From UBA966 sp046350355 (GTDB lineage Bacteria > Planctomycetota > Phycisphaerae > Phycisphaerales > SM1A02): 64,000 bases of DNA. The stretch is from assembly GCA_046350355.1 (NCBI GenBank), contig JAXMAN010000001.1, forward strand, positions 186,001-250,000, in the 5' to 3' direction. Positions 44,211 through 52,263 of this stretch are shown here, piece by piece (position 1 is the first letter of the stretch; each line of letters begins with the position of its first letter). Below the pieces are notes generated by a model, which was not told the DNA's origin, searched no databases, and was given only the letters and a program-made list of their open reading frames with translations. Position numbers and translations under genes: made by a program.

Positions 44211-44218
44211 AGTATAGT
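44211..44218. promoter_or_regulatory. Overlapping divergent -10 boxes of moxR and mutM
   Basis: The 8-mer AGTATAGT contains TATACT for moxR (minus strand, 44216-44211, 6 nt before its ATG) and TATAGT for mutM (plus strand, 44213-44218, 7 nt before its TTG). The whole intergenic gap is 21 bp, so both mRNAs should be leaderless and the two promoters should exclude each other. Confidence 0.5.
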
Positions 44219-44225
44219 TTCGCGC

Positions 44226-45260
44226 TTGCCCGAACTGCCTGAAATCGAGGTGATCCGGCGCGCGCTCGCGCCCGTGCTCGAGGGCGCGCGGCTGCGGCTG
44301 GAGCATGCGGGTCCGCACGACATGCGCGCGCGTGGCCGCGGCCGCGGCGCCGCCCGACGCGGCGCGGCCTGGATCGAGCCCGCGCAGGCGCTCGACGGCG
44401 CGCGCGTCCGTGCGCTGCACCGCCACGGCAAGCAGCTCGCGATCGAGGCGGATTCGGGCGCGGTGCTCGTGGTGCAGCTCGGAATGACGGGCCAGCTCCT
44501 GGCGACGCCGGCGGCGCGCACGCGGACCGGAACCGGCGCGCCGGCCGCGGGCGAAGGTGCCGCGCGCGCCCCGCGCCGCCCGCGCATGACGCACGCCGCG
44601 CCCGATGACCCGCGCCACGACCACCTCGCCTGGCAGGTCCTGCGCGCGGGCCGCGCGACGCACCGCCTGGTCTTCCGCGACGCGCGGCGCTTCGGCGGCG
44701 TCAGCGGCTACGCGTCGATGGACGAGCTGCGCGCGGAGTGCTGGAGCGCGCTCGGGCCGGATGGGCTCGCGCTCGACGCCGGTGCACTCGCCCAGCGCCT
44801 GCGCGGCGCGCGTGCGGTGAAGGCTGCGCTCCTCGATCAGGAGGTCGTCGCGGGCGTCGGCAACATCTACGCCGACGAGGCGCTCCACCGCGCCGGCATC
44901 GCGCCCACGCGCCGCGCGCGTTCGCTGCGCGACCATGAGCTCGCGCTCCTGGCGCAGTGCATCCGCGCGGTGCTGCGCAGCGCGGTCGCGCACAACGGAA
45001 GCACGCTGCGCGACTACCGCGACCCGCGCGGCGGACGCGGACGCGCGCAGCTCCTGCACGCCGTCTACGGCCGCGGCGGCGAGCCCTGCCTGCGCTGCGC
45101 GACCCCGCTTCGCTCGGCGCGCCTGGGCGGCCGTACGACGACCTGGTGTCCCCGGTGCCAACCGGCTGTCCACACGGCCCGTGGACGGGCGCGCGATGGC
45201 GCCATCCCGGAGCTTCCATCTGCGAAGAAGCGCCCACCCAAGGTCCGGGCTCGGCTTTGA
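44226..45260 (+). CDS. mutM: Formamidopyrimidine-DNA glycosylase
   Basis: The 344-residue base-excision repair glycosylase/AP lyase removes oxidised purines. The start is TTG at 44226: this gives Met-Pro-Glu-Leu-Pro-Glu, and Pro2/Glu3 are the obligatory catalytic residues, so no other start is acceptable. HRHGKQLAIE supplies the conserved Lys, DQEVVAGVGNIYADEALHRAGI is the helix-2-turn-helix region, and the C-terminal zinc finger has CLRCATPL and CPRCQP. An Ala/Arg/Gly-rich insert (about residues 95-125) and a C-terminal extension after the zinc finger make it longer than usual. Confidence 0.93.
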   Translation: MPELPEIEVIRRALAPVLEGARLRLEHAGPHDMRARGRGRGAARRGAAWIEPAQALDGARVRALHRHGKQLAIEADSGAVLVVQLGMTGQLLATPAARTRTGTGAPAAGEGAARAPRRPRMTHAAPDDPRHDHLAWQVLRAGRATHRLVFRDARRFGGVSGYASMDELRAECWSALGPDGLALDAGALAQRLRGARAVKAALLDQEVVAGVGNIYADEALHRAGIAPTRRARSLRDHELALLAQCIRAVLRSAVAHNGSTLRDYRDPRGGRGRAQLLHAVYGRGGEPCLRCATPLRSARLGGRTTTWCPRCQPAVHTARGRARDGAIPELPSAKKRPPKVRARL

Positions 45261-45601
45261 TAAGGTGAAGGGATATTCATCCCTCCTCCTAGAAGAGAGC
45301 CCTGTCAGCTTGTGGACAACTGGGGCGCGGACGTCGTAAGTCCTTGAAATCGACGGGTGTGCATTGGAGCGCAATGCGTGCGCGCGTTGTCAATTCGGTG
45401 TCGGTGACGGCCCACCGCTGTCCGCGTCCGCCCCAGCGTCCGGATGGGAGTTCTCCGGCGCGGCCCCGCCGCAAGTTCTCGGCATCGACTTCGCGGATCA
45501 GGCCGTCGGGGACCGCCAGCACCGAACAGCTTGTCCCCACCGCCTGTCGTCGGGCGCGGAGCGCTCCAGGACGCGTCTGACACGCCTGCCGGCGCGCGCG
45601 C
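45261..45601. other. Intergenic region between mutM and dnaA; possible origin
   Basis: The 341 bp between convergent mutM and dnaA contain no credible gene; short frames here lack starts and homology. A perfect inverted DnaA-box-like site (TTGTCCACA on the minus strand) is at 45311-45319, a one-mismatch site TTGTCCCCA at 45531-45539, and CTGTCCACA lies just inside mutM at 45166-45174. The region opens with a relatively AT-rich hairpin (AGGGAT/ATCCCT, 45269-45284). The boxes are few and scattered, so an oriC call is weak; a dnaA-linked regulatory region is equally possible. Confidence 0.35.
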
Positions 45602-47029
45602 TCACTCGCCCCGGCGCGAGAGCATCTGCTCGATGCGCGAGACGTCGCTCGAGAGCGCCGAGTCCGCCTGCGTGCGCGAGGCGACCGTGCGCACCGCGTG
45701 CATCACCGTCGTGTGGTCGCGCCCGCCGAAGTAGCCGCCGATCTCCTCGAGCGAGTAGCGCGTGTGCTTGCGCGCGAGCCACATGCAGATCTGCCGCGGC
45801 AGCGCGACGCTCTTGTGGCGGCGCTTCGACATCAGGTCGCTGAGCTTGATGTCGTAGTAGCGCGTGACCGCCTCGATGATGTGCTGGATCGTGGGCTGGC
45901 CGGAGACCTCGCCCTCGCCCGCGGCCTCGCGCCCATCGGCGAGCGCCTGCTTCGCGAGCTCCAGCGTGATCGGCACGCCGTTGGCCATCGAGAGCCCGCG
46001 CAGGCGCGTCAGCGCCCCCTCGAGCTCGCGGATGTTCGCGTCGATGCGCGCGGCGATGTACGCGGGGACGTCGTCGGGCAGCTCGAGCTCGTGCAGCGCG
46101 GCCTTCGCCTTGATGATCGCGACGCGCGTCTCGTAGGCGGGCTTGTCGATGCGCGCGACCAGGCCGCAGTTGAAGCGGCTGACCAGGCGCTCCTCGAGGT
46201 CGGGGATCTCCCCCGGCGCCGCGTCGGAGCTGAGCACGATCTGCCGGCCCGCCTGGTAGAGCGCGTTGAAGGTGTGGAAGAACTCCTCCTGCGTCTGCTC
46301 GTGCTTGGAGAGGAAGTGGATGTCGTCGATCACCAGCATGTCCGCGTTGCGGAAGCGGTGGCGGAACTCCATCATCCGTCCGGCGCGGACCGCCTCGTGG
46401 AAGAGGTCCATGAAGCTGCTGCAGCTGATGTAGACGATGCGCGCCGAGGGGTTCTGGCGCAGCAGGGACTGGCAGACCGCCTGCAGCAGGTGCGTCTTGC
46501 CCAGTCCCACGCCCCCGTGCACGAAGAAGGGGTTGTAGGCGCGGCCGGGCTTGCTGGCGACGGCCTGCGCCGCCGCGTGCGCGAGCCGGTTCGTCGGGCC
46601 GACGACGAAGCTCTCGAAGCTGTAGTCGGGGGAGAGGAGCAGCTGCTCCTCGAAGAGCGCCTCGCCCGCGGGGGCGACGGTCGCGTTGCTCGCGGTGGGC
46701 GCCGGCGCGGGGGCGGTGCCGCGCTCGCCGACGAAGCGCACGCCGATCAGCCGGCCGGTGACCGCCTGCGCGGCCTCGGTGAACTGCGGCACGCAGCAGC
46801 GCTGCAGGTAGGAGAGGCGCACGGGCTCCTCGACCAGCAGCGCGATCGTCGCGCCGTCGACGGAGAGGACCTCGATCTGGTCGAACCAGTGCCGGCACAC
46901 CTCGCCGTGGCTGCGGCGCAGGTAGGCGAGCAGCTTGTCGCGGAGGTCGGGACCGCCCGCGGCGGCTGCGCGGCGGTCGGCGGCGCTCTCGGGCGTGTGG
47001 CTGCGGGCGTGCATGGAATAGGAACCCAT
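45602..47029 (-). CDS. dnaA: Chromosomal replication initiator protein DnaA
   Basis: The 475-residue AAA+ initiator has domain I (about 25-100), a short linker, SFESFVVGPTNRLAHAAA leading into the ATPase with Walker A GGVGLGKTH (about 172-180) and Walker B VIDDIHFL, and domain IV with the box-binding signature GGRDHTTVMHAV. Two ATGs are possible (47029 and 47014); the first gives MGSYSMHARS and was chosen, but neither has a good ribosome-binding site. TACATT about 120 nt upstream (47149-47154) could be the promoter. dnaN and recF do not follow; mutM is downstream and convergent. Confidence 0.94.
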   Translation of the reverse strand: MGSYSMHARSHTPESAADRRAAAAGGPDLRDKLLAYLRRSHGEVCRHWFDQIEVLSVDGATIALLVEEPVRLSYLQRCCVPQFTEAAQAVTGRLIGVRFVGERGTAPAPAPTASNATVAPAGEALFEEQLLLSPDYSFESFVVGPTNRLAHAAAQAVASKPGRAYNPFFVHGGVGLGKTHLLQAVCQSLLRQNPSARIVYISCSSFMDLFHEAVRAGRMMEFRHRFRNADMLVIDDIHFLSKHEQTQEEFFHTFNALYQAGRQIVLSSDAAPGEIPDLEERLVSRFNCGLVARIDKPAYETRVAIIKAKAALHELELPDDVPAYIAARIDANIRELEGALTRLRGLSMANGVPITLELAKQALADGREAAGEGEVSGQPTIQHIIEAVTRYYDIKLSDLMSKRRHKSVALPRQICMWLARKHTRYSLEEIGGYFGGRDHTTVMHAVRTVASRTQADSALSSDVSRIEQMLSRRGE

Positions 47030-47203
47030 GGAGCGGGTGGCTTCGGACGATGAGGCGTCCCGGCTCGGCCGCCGGGGCGCGTTGAACGACAGGGTTGGGT
47101 GCGCGGCGCGAAGTTTGCCCACCAGGCGCCGCGCGAGGACAGCGGAGGAATGTAGATCGGACGCGGTGGCGCCGTCAACCACGAAGCGCGCGGATGCCGC
47201 GCG

Positions 47204-48178
47204 TCACTTCGCCGACTCCTCCGTCTCCTGCTCGTGGACGGCTTCTCCCGTGGTGGACGCGGGTTCTTGCGCGATTCCCGCCTGCGCGGCTTGACTTTCG
47301 TAGCGCGCGCGGTTGGCGCGGTGGTCCATCAGCAGGTGCACAGACTGCCCGCGCTCCGCGCCGGCGACGCGGTCGATCTCCGAGCGCGCGAAGTTCAGCA
47401 GCGTGCGGCGCGAGACGTGCACGATCACCACGTCGCGCGCCTGCCACGCGGCCAGCGGCTCGCGCAGGTCCTCGATGTGCAGGTGCTTGCCGATGCGCGC
47501 GCGGTCGCGGTGCTCCTTCTCGAAGAAGGTGCACTCGGTGATGACCACCTGCGCGCGCGTGAACTCGTCGCGGTACAGGAAGGGCCCCGGCTCCGTGTCG
47601 CCCGTGTAGGCGACCAGCGGGATCTCCAGCGTGCGCGTGATCTCCGTCCCCTGCGAGCGCAGCTCGCGCAGCTTCTCCTGCGGCAGGCCGACGAACTCCT
47701 CGCGCAGCTTCGAGCGCCGCTCGATGACCGCGTAGGCGAGCGAGGGCACGGTGTGGCTCACCTCGATCGCGCGCAGGAAGAGGTTCGGGCGGAGCTGGAA
47801 GTCGCTGTCGGGCTCGATGGCGATGATCTGGTGCGGCGTCTTCTGCCGCTCCAGCTCGACCCAGCTCGCCATCATCGCGCGCAGCGGCTCGACGATGCGC
47901 GGGTGCGCGAGGCAGCGCCCCTGGTTGGCCATCTTCTGGAAGAAGCGCTGGCTGAACCAGTACGGCAGGCCCGCGACATGGTCCATGTGCGCGTGGCTGA
48001 GCGCGATCGTCTGGGCGGCGAGGATCGGGCGCGGGCAGAGGCCGATGTCGAAGGCCAGGTCCAGCTCCGGGACATGGACCGCCGTCTGTTCCCCGGCCAC
48101 CGAGATCCCCTGGATCCGGTAGGGCGCCGAATGCACGAATCCGATCCGGGCCTCCTGGGGAGGCATCCGTGGAAGCAT
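47204..48178 (-). CDS. Metallo-beta-lactamase-fold hydrolase, RNase Z-like
   Basis: The 324-residue protein has the metal-binding motif His62-x-His64-x-Asp66-His67 in SHAHMDHVAGLPYW, a second His in AIEVSHTVPSLAY, an Asp in YTGDTEP and a final His near VIVHVSRRT. The layout resembles ribonuclease Z and related phosphodiesterases, although the exosite arm typical of tRNase Z is not evident. A GAGAGGAG ribosome-binding site stands 9 nt before the ATG. The Glu-rich C-terminus is low-complexity. tRNA 3'-end processing is possible but not shown. Confidence 0.85.
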   Translation of the reverse strand: MLPRMPPQEARIGFVHSAPYRIQGISVAGEQTAVHVPELDLAFDIGLCPRPILAAQTIALSHAHMDHVAGLPYWFSQRFFQKMANQGRCLAHPRIVEPLRAMMASWVELERQKTPHQIIAIEPDSDFQLRPNLFLRAIEVSHTVPSLAYAVIERRSKLREEFVGLPQEKLRELRSQGTEITRTLEIPLVAYTGDTEPGPFLYRDEFTRAQVVITECTFFEKEHRDRARIGKHLHIEDLREPLAAWQARDVVIVHVSRRTLLNFARSEIDRVAGAERGQSVHLLMDHRANRARYESQAAQAGIAQEPASTTGEAVHEQETEESAK

Positions 48179-48349
48179 GGGTGGTAACTCCTCTCGCAGC
48201 GCTTTCGCGCGGCGGGGTTCGGGTGCGAGGGCCGAATCCTAGGCGAGGAGGCCGGGACCGATATCGTGTTTTCACTGGGGATCCGGACTTGGGAAAAACG
48301 GTCCGATTTGCTTCGTGACCCCCTTCAGGAATCCGATGATCCCCGGGTC

Positions 48350-48355
48350 AGGAGG
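48350..48355 (+). promoter_or_regulatory. Ribosome-binding site deciding the Hpt start
   Basis: AGGAGG lies 7 nt before the GTG at 48363, which decides between this GTG and the upstream in-frame ATG at 48336 and GTG at 48315. Confidence 0.7.
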
Positions 48356-48362
48356 CGTCACG

Positions 48363-48680
48363 GTGCGGGCAGTCCACGACGACGAGCTCATCCACAGCGA
48401 CTTTTCAGCGGACACGGACATGGCCGTCATCATCGGCATGTTCGTGGACGAGCTGCCCCAGCGCATCGAGGCGCTGCAGGCGGCCGCCTCCGCCGGCGAC
48501 GCCGACCAGGTGCGCGTGCTCGCGCACCAGCTCAAGGGCTCCGCGGGCGGCTACGGCTACCCGCGGCTCGGGGCCGCGGCGGCGCTCGTCGACCAGGGCA
48601 TCAAGGAAGGCTGCGACGCGAACGTGCTTCGCAGCCGCATCGGTTCGCTCGTGGCGCTCGCGGCGCGCGTGCGCAGGTAG
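48363..48680 (+). CDS. Hpt-domain phosphotransfer protein
   Basis: The 105-residue protein is a single histidine phosphotransfer domain. The phosphoacceptor is His55 in VLAHQLKGSAGGYG, within the four-helix bundle pattern (MFVDELPQRIEALQAAASAG, RLGAAAALVDQGI). The start is GTG with a perfect AGGAGG. It presumably relays phosphate between a histidine kinase elsewhere and a receiver; the receiver-GGDEF protein encoded 88 bp downstream is the obvious candidate. Confidence 0.88.
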   Translation: MRAVHDDELIHSDFSADTDMAVIIGMFVDELPQRIEALQAAASAGDADQVRVLAHQLKGSAGGYGYPRLGAAAALVDQGIKEGCDANVLRSRIGSLVALAARVRR

Positions 48681-48768
48681 TCAGGCGTGACACCGCGCGC
48701 CGGAGGGCGCGGGCGTGTCGTAACTTCACCCATCCGTCCTGGCCCGTCGGCCACCCGCACGCACGCCC

Positions 48769-49686
48769 ATGTCCAGCAACCCCCTTCCCAAGGTCCTTGC
48801 CATCGACGACTCGGAGCTGATCCACCGGCTCCTGCAGGTGCGTCTGCGGCACGAGCAGCTCGAGCTGCACGGCGCGCTCGATGCGTCCGAGGGCATGCGG
48901 ATGGCGCGCGAGCTGCGCCCCGACGTGATCCTGCTCGACATCGAGATGAAGGGGATGGACGGCTTCGAGGTGCTCCAGCGCCTGAAGGCCGACTCCGAGC
49001 TGCAGGACATCCCGGTGATCTTCATCTCCGCCACGGCGAAGATGGAGGACCGCGTCCGCGCGCTCGACCTGGGCGCGGTGGACTTCCTGGGGAAGCCCTT
49101 CGAGGTGGTCGAGCTCAAGGCGCGCGTGCGCAGCGCGCTGCGCGTCCAGCACCTGCTCAAGATGCTCGCGCAGAAGGCGCAGGTGGACGGCCTGACCGGC
49201 CTCTGGAACCGCAAGTACTTCGACTTCCGCCTCCAGCAGGAGGTCGCCGAGGCGCTGCGCCACCGGCGTCCGCTCTCGCTGGTGATGTGCGACATCGACC
49301 ACTTCAAGCGCCTCAACGACCGCTTCGGCCATCCCTTCGGCGACATGGTCATCGAGCGCTTCGCCAAGATCCTGCAGGCCGGACGCTCCACCGACATCGC
49401 CTGCCGCTACGGCGGCGAGGAGTTCGGCGTGATCCTGCCCAGCGCCGGCAGCCCCGAGGCGCTCGACGTCGCGGACCGCTACCGCCGGCAGTTCGAGCAG
49501 GAGACCTGGCCCGGCATCGACTCGCTCAGCGTCACCGCCAGCTTCGGCGTGGCGAGCATCTGCCACACGGGGGATCCGCACACGGCGGAGCAGCTCGTGG
49601 CCGCGGCGGACGCCGCGCTCTATCGTGCCAAGTCGATGGGGCGCAACCGCGTGGAGTCGATCGTCGCGGCGGGCGCCCGAAGCTAG
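48769..49686 (+). CDS. Response regulator with GGDEF (diguanylate cyclase) domain
   Basis: The 305-residue protein pairs a receiver domain (phosphoacceptor Asp57 in VILLDIEM, Ser/Thr in ISATA, Lys109 in LGKPFE) with a GGDEF domain. The active site is GGEEF (215-219), so c-di-GMP synthesis is expected. The inhibitory I-site RxxD is present as Arg206-Ser-Thr-Asp209, five residues before it. DGLTGLWNRKYFD and CDIDHFKRLND are conserved. The architecture is PleD/WspR-like with one receiver. A PilZ protein 2.2 kb downstream is a possible effector. Confidence 0.95.
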   Translation: MSSNPLPKVLAIDDSELIHRLLQVRLRHEQLELHGALDASEGMRMARELRPDVILLDIEMKGMDGFEVLQRLKADSELQDIPVIFISATAKMEDRVRALDLGAVDFLGKPFEVVELKARVRSALRVQHLLKMLAQKAQVDGLTGLWNRKYFDFRLQQEVAEALRHRRPLSLVMCDIDHFKRLNDRFGHPFGDMVIERFAKILQAGRSTDIACRYGGEEFGVILPSAGSPEALDVADRYRRQFEQETWPGIDSLSVTASFGVASICHTGDPHTAEQLVAAADAALYRAKSMGRNRVESIVAAGARS

Positions 49687-49693
49687 GGCGTCC

Positions 49694-50470
49694 ATGCCAG
49701 CGGTCCACGACGAAGGCATCTGCATCCGTCATTGGGACTTCAGCGAGACGAGCCAGACGGTGAGCCTGTTCGGGCGCACGCTGGGCATCGTCCGCGGTCT
49801 CGCCAAGGGCGCGCGCCGCGAGCGCGGCGCCTTCGATGGCGGCATCGACCTGCTCTCGCGCGGCGAGTTCGGCGCGCTCCTCAAACACGGGCGCGACCTC
49901 GCGACGCTCACCGAATGGGGGCTGCTGGAGACCTTCCCGCGCCTGCGCGTCGACCTGGCCGCCAACCGCGCGGCCTTCTACATGGCCGACCTCGTGGGAC
50001 GGATGCTCGAGCCCGAGGATCCGCACCCGCGCCTCTACGACTGCCTGACGCGCTCGCTGCGCACCATCGGCGCGGCGTACCTGCCCGGCGAGCCGGCCCC
50101 CGACGGCGCGGCGACGCTGCTGGAGTTCCAGTGGACGCTGCTGGGCGAGGCGGGCTACCGGCCTTCGCTCGAGGGCGCGGCCGACGGACCGGCAGGCGCG
50201 CGCGCGGTGCTGGAGTTCGCGCCGCAGTCGGGCGGAATCGTGGCGGCGGACGCCGCGGGCACGGTCGAGGGCCCGCGCTGGAAGGTGCGGCGCGCGACCG
50301 TCGATGCGCTGGCTGCGGTGGACGCAGGCGGCGCGCCGCCCGCGGACCCCGAGACGCTCGCGCGCGCGAACCGGCTGCTGGCGGCGTACCTGCGCCATGT
50401 GCTGGGCGCGGAGCCGCCGACGATGGCGCCCCTCTTCGGCGGCGCCGGCATGCGTTCACTTCGCGGCTGA
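49694..50470 (+). CDS. recO: DNA repair protein RecO
   Basis: The 258-residue protein has the RecO OB-fold N-terminus (ICIRHWDFSETSQTVSLFGRTLGIVRGLAKGARRE) as residues 9-44 and the helical C-terminal domain (RLYDCLTRSLRTIG, LLEFQWTLLGEAGYRP). RecO loads RecA in gap repair with RecR. A CxxC zinc site found in many RecO proteins is absent. The ATG at 49694 is 5 bp after the stop of the GGDEF gene, so they are probably co-transcribed. The 3' end overlaps the M16 peptidase gene by 15 bp on the other strand. Confidence 0.85.
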   Translation: MPAVHDEGICIRHWDFSETSQTVSLFGRTLGIVRGLAKGARRERGAFDGGIDLLSRGEFGALLKHGRDLATLTEWGLLETFPRLRVDLAANRAAFYMADLVGRMLEPEDPHPRLYDCLTRSLRTIGAAYLPGEPAPDGAATLLEFQWTLLGEAGYRPSLEGAADGPAGARAVLEFAPQSGGIVAADAAGTVEGPRWKVRRATVDALAAVDAGGAPPADPETLARANRLLAAYLRHVLGAEPPTMAPLFGGAGMRSLRG

Positions 50471-51700
50471 GGCCTCGTCGCCGCCGGGGATCACGCGCGC
50501 GCTGAGGACCGGGCGCAGCGGGAAGTCGTGCGCCACGCGCCGCAGGTCCGCGAGCGTCAGGCGCTCGATCTCGCCGAGCTCCTCCTCCAGCGACGCGTAC
50601 GCGCCGCGGTAGAGCCAGAGCGCGCCCAGCCGGCGCATGCGTCCGGCGGGACGCTCGCCCGCGACGACGACGCCGGTGGCGATCTTCGCGCGCGCGTTGG
50701 TGAGCTCCTCCTGCGTGATCGTCGTCGCGAGGCGCTCCATCTCGGCGCGCACGATCGCGTCGACGCGGTCCGCGTCCTCGGGCTTGCAGGCGGCGTAGGC
50801 GACCATCTCGCCCAGGCCGTCGTGGCCGTCGTACTGCGCCTGCGCCTCCTCGGCGATGCCGCTCTCGATGAGCGCCCAGTAGAGGCGCGAGCCCTCGGTG
50901 TCGCCCAGCACCTGCGCGAGCATCGCGGCGGCGTAGCGGCGCGGGTCGGCCATCGAGGGCGCGGGGCAGATCCACGCCAGGTAGGCGCGGTTGGCCTGCT
51001 TCATCGGCACCAGCAGGCGCTCCTCGTGCGGGAGGAAGGGCGGATGCTGGCGCGCGTGGTTGCCGGGCTTCCACGAGCCGCACTCGCGGCGCAGCGTCGC
51101 GACCAGCGCGTCGAAGTCGACCGCGCCCGCCGCGCAGACGACGGTGCTCGAGGCGCCGTAGCGGTCGTCGAAGTACGCCTGCATCTGGTCGCGGGTGAGC
51201 GCCTTGATCGTCTCGCGCGTGCCCAGGACGCGGTGGCCCATCGGGTGCGCGCCGAAGAAGCGCTCGCTCGCGTGCTCCCAGAGGCGCCAGAAGGGGTTGT
51301 CGTCGTACATGGCGATCTCCTCGAGGATCACCCCCTTCTCCTCGTCGAAGTCCGCCTGCCGCAGCGAGGGGCGCAGGATGTCCGCCAGGATCCCGGTCGC
51401 GTCGTCCAGATGCTCGGGGAGCACGTGCGCGTGGAAGGCGGTGAGCTCCGCGGTCGTGAAGGCGTTGTGGTTGGCGCCGATGCGGTCGAAGTCGCGGTTG
51501 ACCTGGTCGGCGCTGCGCCGCGCGGTCCCCTTGAAGACCATGTGCTCGAGGTAGTGGCTGACGCCCATGAGCTCGCGCGGCTCGTCGCGCGCCCCGGTGC
51601 GCACGAAGAAGCCGACCGCGGCCGTGTGCGCCAGCGGGCTGCATTCCGCGATCACCGTGAGCCCGTTCTCCAGGACCGCGTGCTTGAACTCAAAGGACAT
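50456..51700 (-). CDS. M16-family zinc metallopeptidase
   Basis: The 414-residue peptidase has the inverted zinc motif HxxEH (His49-Tyr-Leu-Glu52-His53) in GVSHYLEHMVFKGT and the distal Glu region (FDEEKGVILEEIAMYDD). It has the two-half layout of bacterial processing-peptidase/PqqL-like M16B proteins and no signal peptide, so it is probably cytoplasmic. The Arg/Tyr pair typical of the second half is not obvious. TACCAT ends 8 nt before the ATG. Confidence 0.93.
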   Translation of the reverse strand: MSFEFKHAVLENGLTVIAECSPLAHTAAVGFFVRTGARDEPRELMGVSHYLEHMVFKGTARRSADQVNRDFDRIGANHNAFTTAELTAFHAHVLPEHLDDATGILADILRPSLRQADFDEEKGVILEEIAMYDDNPFWRLWEHASERFFGAHPMGHRVLGTRETIKALTRDQMQAYFDDRYGASSTVVCAAGAVDFDALVATLRRECGSWKPGNHARQHPPFLPHEERLLVPMKQANRAYLAWICPAPSMADPRRYAAAMLAQVLGDTEGSRLYWALIESGIAEEAQAQYDGHDGLGEMVAYAACKPEDADRVDAIVRAEMERLATTITQEELTNARAKIATGVVVAGERPAGRMRRLGALWLYRGAYASLEEELGEIERLTLADLRRVAHDFPLRPVLSARVIPGGDEASAAK

Positions 51701-51708
51701 GCGCGGGG

Positions 51709-51714
51709 ATGGTA
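51709..51714 (-). promoter_or_regulatory. Candidate -10 box (TACCAT) for M16 peptidase
   Basis: TACCAT ends 8 nt before the ATG at 51700; no ribosome-binding site is seen. Confidence 0.3.
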
Positions 51715-51852
51715 GGTGCGTCGGCGCAGGCCCGCGCTTATGGGGCGGCCGGGGTGCGCAGCGTCCGGGAGCCTCGCGAGATTCCCGCGCGATCCGCCGG
51801 TGCAGCGCCCGGGAAGGCTGGCCGATTCCGCCCCCGAACCGAGAGTTGGGTC

Positions 51853-52197
51853 ATGGACAGCCCGAAGCGTCGTACCCAGGTCCGGCACGCCGGCGCGTTC
51901 CTCGAGTCGGCGGAGCGCCGGGCCGGAGGAGCGCGTGTCCCGCACGACGGGCACATCGTGGTGCTCTGGCACCACGACCCGATGCGCTCCTGCGCCTACG
52001 AGACGAGCGACACCAGCGAGTCCGGCGCGCGCATCCGCTCGACGTGTCCCCTGCTCGACGGCATGACGGGCGTCGCGGTCTGCCTGAATCCGGGCGAGAT
52101 CGTCATCGACCGCACCGTGATGGTGGTCTGGTCGCGCGGCATCCGCGACGCGGACGGGCGCGTGACGCACCACGAGGCGGGACTGCGGTTCTTCTGA
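51853..52197 (+). CDS. PilZ-domain protein (putative c-di-GMP receptor)
   Basis: The 114-residue protein has both PilZ signatures: RxxxR (Arg7-Thr-Gln-Val-Arg11) and D-x-S-x-x-G (Asp53-Thr-Ser-Glu-Ser-Gly58), followed by beta strands ending HHEAGLRFF. These bind c-di-GMP in known members. It is a stand-alone PilZ domain with no signal peptide. The ATG at 51853 is used because the upstream in-frame extension is Pro/Arg-rich and non-conserved in style. The nearby GGEEF cyclase (48769) could supply the ligand. Confidence 0.78.
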   Translation: MDSPKRRTQVRHAGAFLESAERRAGGARVPHDGHIVVLWHHDPMRSCAYETSDTSESGARIRSTCPLLDGMTGVAVCLNPGEIVIDRTVMVVWSRGIRDADGRVTHHEAGLRFF

Positions 52198-52263
52198 CGA
52201 TGGCGCGGTGGCGCGGCGCGCGCGACGCGCGCGACGCGCGGCCCGCGACGCACGCCGGCGGCC

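Noticed and set aside
45289..45583. Short frames between mutM and dnaA
   Set aside because: Overlapping frames on both strands, no start signal, no recognisable sequence; better read as noncoding.
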